Position numbers and translations under genes: made by a program | Source: an uncultured Oscillospiraceae bacterium | GTDB lineage: Bacteria; Bacillota; Clostridia; Oscillospirales; Oscillospiraceae | Direction of reading: 5' to 3' | DNA: 52,671 nt | Assembly: GCA_910588455.1 (NCBI GenBank) | Contig: CAJUPG010000005.1 | Location: forward strand, 1-52,671 | Notes under the pieces: generated by a model | What the model was told of the DNA's origin: nothing | Seen by the model: only the letters and a program-made list of their open reading frames with translations | Databases searched by the model: none | In this document: one piece after another, positions 48,739 through 52,671 of the stretch | How positions within the stretch are numbered: the stretch's first letter is position 1 | Layout: each line of letters begins with the position of its first letter

Positions 48739-49274
48739 AAAATTTCTCCTTTTTGGTAGTGCAATTCCGCAATCTCCCCAATGCTTTTGCAGCTTTTCAG
48801 CGTCAAATTTGCCTTTGGAAAGTCCGGCGGGAACAGCGGGACGCCATTTCCCAGCATGGTCGGCTGCACATAGATGTAATATTCGTCAATCAGGTTTTCC
48901 TGCAAAAAGCTGCGGACAATTTTTCCGCCCCCCATCAGCCAGACGCTGCCCGGATGTTCCTTCCAAACAGCCTCCAATAGCTGCCCGGGTGGGAGCTGAG
49001 TAAAACAGACATTAGGGTCATCCGGCTCCTGCCGGCGCGTATAAACGTAGCACGGCATCCCGGGATAAGGCCATTGGTCGGGAGACAGCTCGTTTTTGAC
49101 CTGCCGGTATGTGGTTCCGCCGAAAATAATGGCCTGAATGGAGGCGTAAAATTCCTCATAGCCTAAGTCCGGCTCCGTCGCGGGGGTCTCGTACAAAAAA
49201 TCCACGCCGCCGTTTTTGTCGGCAATGTACCCATCCAGGGACATGGCAATGTACAAAATCAGCTTATTTTGCAT
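48726..49274 (-). CDS. Dihydrofolate reductase-like (RibD C-terminal type) protein
   Basis: A 182-residue protein with the RibD C-terminal/DHFR-like fold. It opens with KLILYIAMSLDGYIADKNGGVDFL, has FGGTTYRQV, the nucleotide-binding VWLMGGGKIVRSFLQ and LIDEYYIYVQPTMLGNGVPLF. Such stand-alone proteins are NADPH-dependent reductases of unknown substrate, and it should not be called true DHFR. It overlaps the upstream acetyltransferase gene by 11 nt and tgt by 13 nt, so the three are coupled. Confidence 0.9.
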   Translation of the reverse strand: MQNKLILYIAMSLDGYIADKNGGVDFLYETPATEPDLGYEEFYASIQAIIFGGTTYRQVKNELSPDQWPYPGMPCYVYTRRQEPDDPNVCFTQLPPGQLLEAVWKEHPGSVWLMGGGKIVRSFLQENLIDEYYIYVQPTMLGNGVPLFPPDFPKANLTLKSCKSIGEIAELHYQKGEILCLK

Positions 49275-49791
49275 CGTCTCCCCCTAACATTCCCCGCAGC
49301 AGGCTGTACATACAGCTGTCTTGGGTCTCCCCCAATTTATACACGCTCCGGCGTAAAACGCCCTCCAGCTGAAAGCCGGCCTTCTCCAGAACCCGGCGGG
49401 AACCGGCATTGCCGGCGTAGGGCTCCGCGTAGATACGCCCGATGTCCCACTGCGCAAATCCCATCCGGCAGATCTCCCGGACCGCCTGGGTCATCACGCC
49501 CTTTCCGTGGAACTCCCGCCCCAGCCAGTAGCCCAGCTCGGCGTTTTTCTGGTACACATCCACGCCCCGGGCCAGTGCAATGCTGCCCACCGCCTGCCCG
49601 TCGATTTCAATGGCCCGGTACAGGTTGTTCTCCCCCGCCTCCAGGCAGATTTGTATAAAAACCTCCGCGTCTTGCAGAGTATAGGGATTGGGAAATACGT
49701 CCCGCAGCCAGCGGGCAACCTCCAGATCGTTCGCCCAGCGGGCGGTGGAGGGCGCGTCCTCCAGCCGCCAGGGGCGCAGCCGGAATTCCAT
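49264..49791 (-). CDS. GNAT family N-acetyltransferase (RimJ/RimL-like)
   Basis: A 175-residue acetyltransferase. It shows the GNAT order: FRLRPWRLEDAPSTARWAND, a strand with GSIALARGVD, AELGYWLGREFHGKGVMTQAVREI with the acetyl-CoA loop, and IYAEPYAGNAGSRRVLEKAGFQLEG. This is the RimJ/RimL-like subgroup, which acetylates N-termini or small amines; the substrate is unknown. I take the start at 49791, 6 nt after AAGGTGA. A strong promoter lies just upstream, ruling out the longer frame. Confidence 0.92.
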   Translation of the reverse strand: MEFRLRPWRLEDAPSTARWANDLEVARWLRDVFPNPYTLQDAEVFIQICLEAGENNLYRAIEIDGQAVGSIALARGVDVYQKNAELGYWLGREFHGKGVMTQAVREICRMGFAQWDIGRIYAEPYAGNAGSRRVLEKAGFQLEGVLRRSVYKLGETQDSCMYSLLRGMLGGDDAK

Positions 49792-49819
49792 CTGCGTCAC
49801 CTTCTTTTTCGTTTCTCCC

Positions 49820-49848
49820 ATTGTACCAAAAGAAGCAGAAGGTGTCAA
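49820..49848 (-). promoter_or_regulatory. Promoter of the acetyltransferase-reductase-tgt operon
   Basis: The minus strand has TTGACA, 17 nt and TACAAT, 29 nt before the start codon of the acetyltransferase gene. Confidence 0.88.
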
Positions 49849-49852
49849 ATAG

Positions 49853-49876
49853 AGAACGCGGCCGAAGCCGCGTTCT
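49853..49876 (-). terminator. Terminator after spoIVA
   Basis: On the minus strand AGAACGCGGC-TTCG-GCCGCGTTCT forms a 10 bp stem capped by a stable TTCG loop, 4 nt after the spoIVA stop. The T-run is weak (CTATTTG) and merges with the next promoter. Confidence 0.75.
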
Positions 49877-49880
49877 TTGC

Positions 49881-51359
49881 TTATAAAATGATGCAGATCA
49901 GCCCGCCGGAGCCCTCGTTAATGATCCGCTGTAAGGTGTCCCGCAGCTTTTCCCGGGCGTCGTCCGGCATCCGTTTTACCTTGGTGTTCAGATCCTCTCC
50001 CACCAGCTCGTGGAAGGATTTTCCGAAAATATTGGACTCCCAGATTTTGGTCTTATCGCCCTCGAATTCCTGGAGCAGATAGTTGACCATATCCTCGCTC
50101 TGTTTTTCGCTGCCCACCAGCGGAGAGACCTCCGTTTCAATGTCCGCCCGGATCATGTGGATGGAAGGGGCGCTGGCCTTCAGGCGGACCCCGTATTTGC
50201 CCCCCTGCCGGACAATCTCCGGCTCCTCCAGCACCAGGGAGTCAATCGACGGGACCACGATTCCATAGCCGGTCTCCTCCACCTCCCGCAGAGCGTCGGC
50301 AACCTTGTCGTAGGCGGCTTTCACCCCCGCCAGCTGGGTGAGCAGAGAGACCAAATCCCCGTCGTCCTCCACCTGAAAGCCCGACTGCTGGGACAGGGTG
50401 CTGTAAAACAGCGTTCGGGGCAGCTCCAGCGCGGCGGCGGCCAGTCCGGTGCCCAAATCAATGGAGGTCACCTGGGCGCTGCTGACCTCCTCGCAGTCCC
50501 GGATTGCCTGGATGGCCCCCTCTACGTCTCGAATTCTCCGCAGATTTACAGCGCCCTCCCGGATGGCGGCGTACAGGGCGGCTTTGATGGGATGCTCCTG
50601 GGGCAGGGCGTCCACCCAGGGGGGCAGAAACAGGTCCACTTCCTTCACCGGGAACTCATACAGCACCCCTTTGAGCAGGCTGTCGATCTCGCCGTCCCCC
50701 ATCTCCAGACAGTTGGCGGCCACGCAGGTCACATCATACCGCTGGGCAATATCCGCCCGGATGGCCTGGGCCCGGTCGGAATTGGGGTATGCCGAATTGA
50801 GCAGAACCAAAAAGGGCTTGCCCATCTCCCGCAGCTCGGTAATCACCCGCTCCTCCGCCTCCAGATAGTCCTCCCGGGGAATTTCCGTAATGGTGCCGTC
50901 GGTGGTGACCACAATGCCGATGGTGGAGTGCTCGGCGATGACCTTCCGGGTGCCGATTTCCGCCGCCTCCGACATTGGAATCTCGTGCTCGAACCAGGGG
51001 GTGGTGACCATCCGCTCGGTCTCCCCCTCCAGATGGCCCACCGCCCCGTTGACCATGTAGCCCACGCAGTCAATCAGCCGGACCTGGAAGGCGGCTCCCC
51101 CGTCCATGTTGACGGCCACCGCCTCCTCGGGGACAAATTTCGGTTCCGCGGTCATGATGGTCCGGCCAGAACCGCTCTGGGGCAGCTCGTCCCGGGCCCG
51201 CTCCCGCCGGTAGACGTTTTCGATGTTGGGAATGACCAGACTTTCCATAAAGCGCTTGATAAAGGTGGATTTTCCGGTGCGGACCGGCCCCACGACGCCA
51301 ATATAGATATCGCCCTCGGTCCGAAGCGCGATATCCTCATAGATTTTGCGATCTTCCAC
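49881..51359 (-). CDS. spoIVA: Stage IV sporulation protein A
   Basis: SpoIVA is the ATPase that polymerises around the forespore as the basement layer of the coat; SpoVM anchors it and SipL binds it. The 492-residue protein has the TRAFAC-like GTPase fold with Walker A GPVRTGKS at 24-31, a middle domain and the C-terminal domain ending in GLICIIL. The start is GTG at 51359, 7 nt after AAGGAGG. A sigma-E-like promoter lies between it and recN. Its partners spoVM and sipL are 12 kb away in the same window. Confidence 0.97.
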   Translation of the reverse strand: MEDRKIYEDIALRTEGDIYIGVVGPVRTGKSTFIKRFMESLVIPNIENVYRRERARDELPQSGSGRTIMTAEPKFVPEEAVAVNMDGGAAFQVRLIDCVGYMVNGAVGHLEGETERMVTTPWFEHEIPMSEAAEIGTRKVIAEHSTIGIVVTTDGTITEIPREDYLEAEERVITELREMGKPFLVLLNSAYPNSDRAQAIRADIAQRYDVTCVAANCLEMGDGEIDSLLKGVLYEFPVKEVDLFLPPWVDALPQEHPIKAALYAAIREGAVNLRRIRDVEGAIQAIRDCEEVSSAQVTSIDLGTGLAAAALELPRTLFYSTLSQQSGFQVEDDGDLVSLLTQLAGVKAAYDKVADALREVEETGYGIVVPSIDSLVLEEPEIVRQGGKYGVRLKASAPSIHMIRADIETEVSPLVGSEKQSEDMVNYLLQEFEGDKTKIWESNIFGKSFHELVGEDLNTKVKRMPDDAREKLRDTLQRIINEGSGGLICIIL

Positions 51360-51402
51360 TGCATTTCCTCCTTCGGCCGAGCAAGCCGGTAGTTTTCCCT
51401 AT

Positions 51403-51432
51403 AGTCTATTGGGATAAGCAGTGGAATATGAC
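51403..51432 (-). promoter_or_regulatory. Sigma-E-like promoter of spoIVA
   Basis: The minus strand has GTCATATT, 14 nt and AATAGACT directly after the recN stop. The -35 fits the sigma-E CATATT well; the -10 matches 5 of 8 positions. spoIVA is a sigma-E gene in other spore formers. Confidence 0.5.
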
Positions 51433-51434
51433 AC

Positions 51435-52671
51435 TTACTTGGGCTCCCCCCGGAGGGCGCGCTTGACCCCCTCCGCCTGGCTCAGAAGCTCCTCCGCGCT
51501 CTCCAGCAGGGCCGGGGTGACCTTCACGCCGCCAATCAGCCGGGCCAGCTCCTGTTTTCTCTCGTCCCGCTCCAGAACCGCAACGTGTGTAAAGGTTCTT
51601 CCCTTGTCCTCTCCTTTTTCCACCCGGAAGTGGGTGTCCGCCATCGCCGCCAGCTGGGGCAGGTGGGTCACGCACAAAACCTGCTTGTGCCGGGCCACCT
51701 GGGCCATCTTCTCCGCCACCTTTTGGGCCGCCCGGCCGGACACGCCGGTGTCCACCTCGTCAAACACCAAACTGTGGACCCCGTCGTCCTCCGCCAGCAC
51801 GTTTTTCAGAGCCAGCATGATCCGGGCCAATTCGCCGCCGGAAGCCACCTTTTGAATGGGCTTCAAATCCTCCCCCAGGTTGGCGGACATAAGAAACTGC
51901 ACCTCGTCCATTCCAGTCTCGTCCATAGCCAGCTCCCCCGGCTTAGGAAGAAACTCCGTCTCGAACCGGACCTTGGGCATATCCAGCTGCCCCAGTTCCT
52001 CCCGGACCCGCGTCTGAAGCTCCTTCGCCGCTTTTTTCCGGGCTTTGGAGAGGGCTTCCGCATTTTTCCGGGCTGTTTTGCCGGCCTTCTCCAGCTCCTT
52101 CTCCAGTTGGACAATGGTATCGTCCGCAAATTGAATCTGATCCAGCTCCTGGCGGCTTTTCTCCAAAAAGTCCAGCATATCGTCTACTGTAGGGCCGTAT
52201 TTCCGCTTCAGCCGGTAGATTACATCCAGCCGTCCCTCCAGCTCGTCCAGCTCTTCGGGGGAAAAGTCCAGCTCCCCCGCCAGGTCCCGCAGCTGATCCG
52301 CCGCCTCGTCGGCGGCAAAACGCAGGGCGTTCAGCTTTTCTCCCAGCTCGGAGAACCGGTCGCTGAACCGTGAGGCCCCCTGAATCGCCTTCTCCGCCTG
52401 GACAATCAGGGCGGCGGCCCCCTGGCTGTCCTCGTCGCCGGACAGGGCAAACTCCGCCTCCCGCACCGCGTCCATCAGCTTTTCCCCGCTGCTCAGCAGG
52501 TTTTTTCTGGCATCCAGCTCCACGTCCTCCCCGGGCTTCAGCTCCGCCCGCTCCAGCTCCTGAATCTGGAAGGTAAGCGTGTCCACCCGGCGGGAGCGCT
52601 CCGCCTCGTCCATCCGGAGGGCAGAAATCTCCCGGCGAAGCTTGGACAGCTTTTGAAACGCGGCCTGAAAT
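51435..52671 (-). CDS. recN: DNA repair protein RecN (N-terminus beyond window)
   Basis: RecN is an SMC-like ATPase that acts early in double-strand break repair. The visible 411 residues are the C-terminal three quarters: coiled-coil stretches (LEKELEKAGKTARKNAEALSKARKKAAKEL), the ABC signature ASGGELARIMLALK, the Walker B LVFDEVDTGVSG and the H-loop VTHLPQLAAMADTHF. The Walker A motif should lie past the right edge. spoIVA is immediately downstream, separated by a promoter rather than a terminator. Confidence 0.95.
   Translation of the reverse strand, partial: FQAAFQKLSKLRREISALRMDEAERSRRVDTLTFQIQELERAELKPGEDVELDARKNLLSSGEKLMDAVREAEFALSGDEDSQGAAALIVQAEKAIQGASRFSDRFSELGEKLNALRFAADEAADQLRDLAGELDFSPEELDELEGRLDVIYRLKRKYGPTVDDMLDFLEKSRQELDQIQFADDTIVQLEKELEKAGKTARKNAEALSKARKKAAKELQTRVREELGQLDMPKVRFETEFLPKPGELAMDETGMDEVQFLMSANLGEDLKPIQKVASGGELARIMLALKNVLAEDDGVHSLVFDEVDTGVSGRAAQKVAEKMAQVARHKQVLCVTHLPQLAAMADTHFRVEKGEDKGRTFTHVAVLERDERKQELARLIGGVKVTPALLESAEELLSQAEGVKRALRGEPK

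Noticed and set aside
1..52671. tRNA, rRNA, CRISPR array or insertion sequence
   Set aside because: I found no cloverleaf, rRNA-like sequence, regularly spaced repeats or transposase-like protein on either strand.

Overview
This 52.7 kb window looks like a chromosomal segment of a spore-forming, anaerobic clostridial Firmicute. The GC-rich DNA and gene set resemble the Oscillospiraceae (Flavonifractor/Lawsonibacter-like gut bacteria); the family-level placement is inference. Evidence for a sporulating Clostridia member is the presence of SpoIVA, a SipL-like protein, SpoIIM, a SpoVM peptide, the SCIFF peptide with its radical SAM maturase, RemA and the CdaA/CdaR pair. Almost everything is on the minus strand. 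Only a small membrane protein, a Crp/Fnr regulator and a PPi-type phosphofructokinase are on the plus strand. I see no tRNA, rRNA, prophage, transposase or CRISPR array. Many long plus-strand open frames are antisense shadows of GC-rich minus-strand genes.

Layout from left to right, with transcription mostly right to left. 1-2.8 kb: clpX (cut by the edge), clpP and tig. 2.9-5.0 kb: a phosphoesterase and thrC. 5.2-7.8 kb: rplS, DUF4180, rbgA, rnhB, yraN. 7.9-11.1 kb: leuC, leuD, a small unknown gene, leuB. 11.1-12.3 kb: the divergent membrane protein/Crp-Fnr pair. 12.3-24.7 kb: a long run starting at a strong promoter before hisZ: hisZ-G-D-B-H, prfA, a lipoprotein, small ORFs, a HAD phosphatase, tsaC/sua5, coaE, a second lipoprotein, an M18 aminopeptidase, DUF3343 and a cysteine desulfurase-like enzyme. 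24.7-37 kb: cdaA, cdaR, rseC-like, DUF5685, a J-domain protein, a membrane protein, yicC, remA, gmk, rpoZ, priA, def, fmt, ruvC, ruvA, ferritin. 37-40.6 kb: a sporulation block of spoIIM, xerD, spoVM and sipL. 40.6-43.2 kb: yajC, a TIGR04086 membrane protein, scfA and scfB. 43.2-47.6 kb: a chemoreceptor, fba, and divergent pfp. 47.6-52.7 kb: an acetyltransferase, a DHFR-like reductase and tgt, then recN (cut by the edge) and spoIVA.

The most striking observation is a 26-codon gene between xerD and sipL that encodes a SpoVM-like peptide. SpoVM anchors SpoIVA to the forespore membrane and SipL binds SpoIVA, so this window carries all three parts of the clostridial coat basement layer. In front of both spoVM and sipL the ribosome-binding site lies in the 3' arm of a strong hairpin. 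A sigma-E-like promoter overlaps the 5' side and loop of each hairpin. This predicts that read-through transcripts are translationally silent, while transcripts started inside the loop are translated. Other points are a perfect TGTAA-N6-TTACA palindrome in the leuC/crp divergent promoter, isoprenoid-synthase-like Asp motifs in DUF5685, a zinc-binding-type (CZB-like) motif in the extracytoplasmic domain of the chemoreceptor, and a possible structured RNA upstream of fba.
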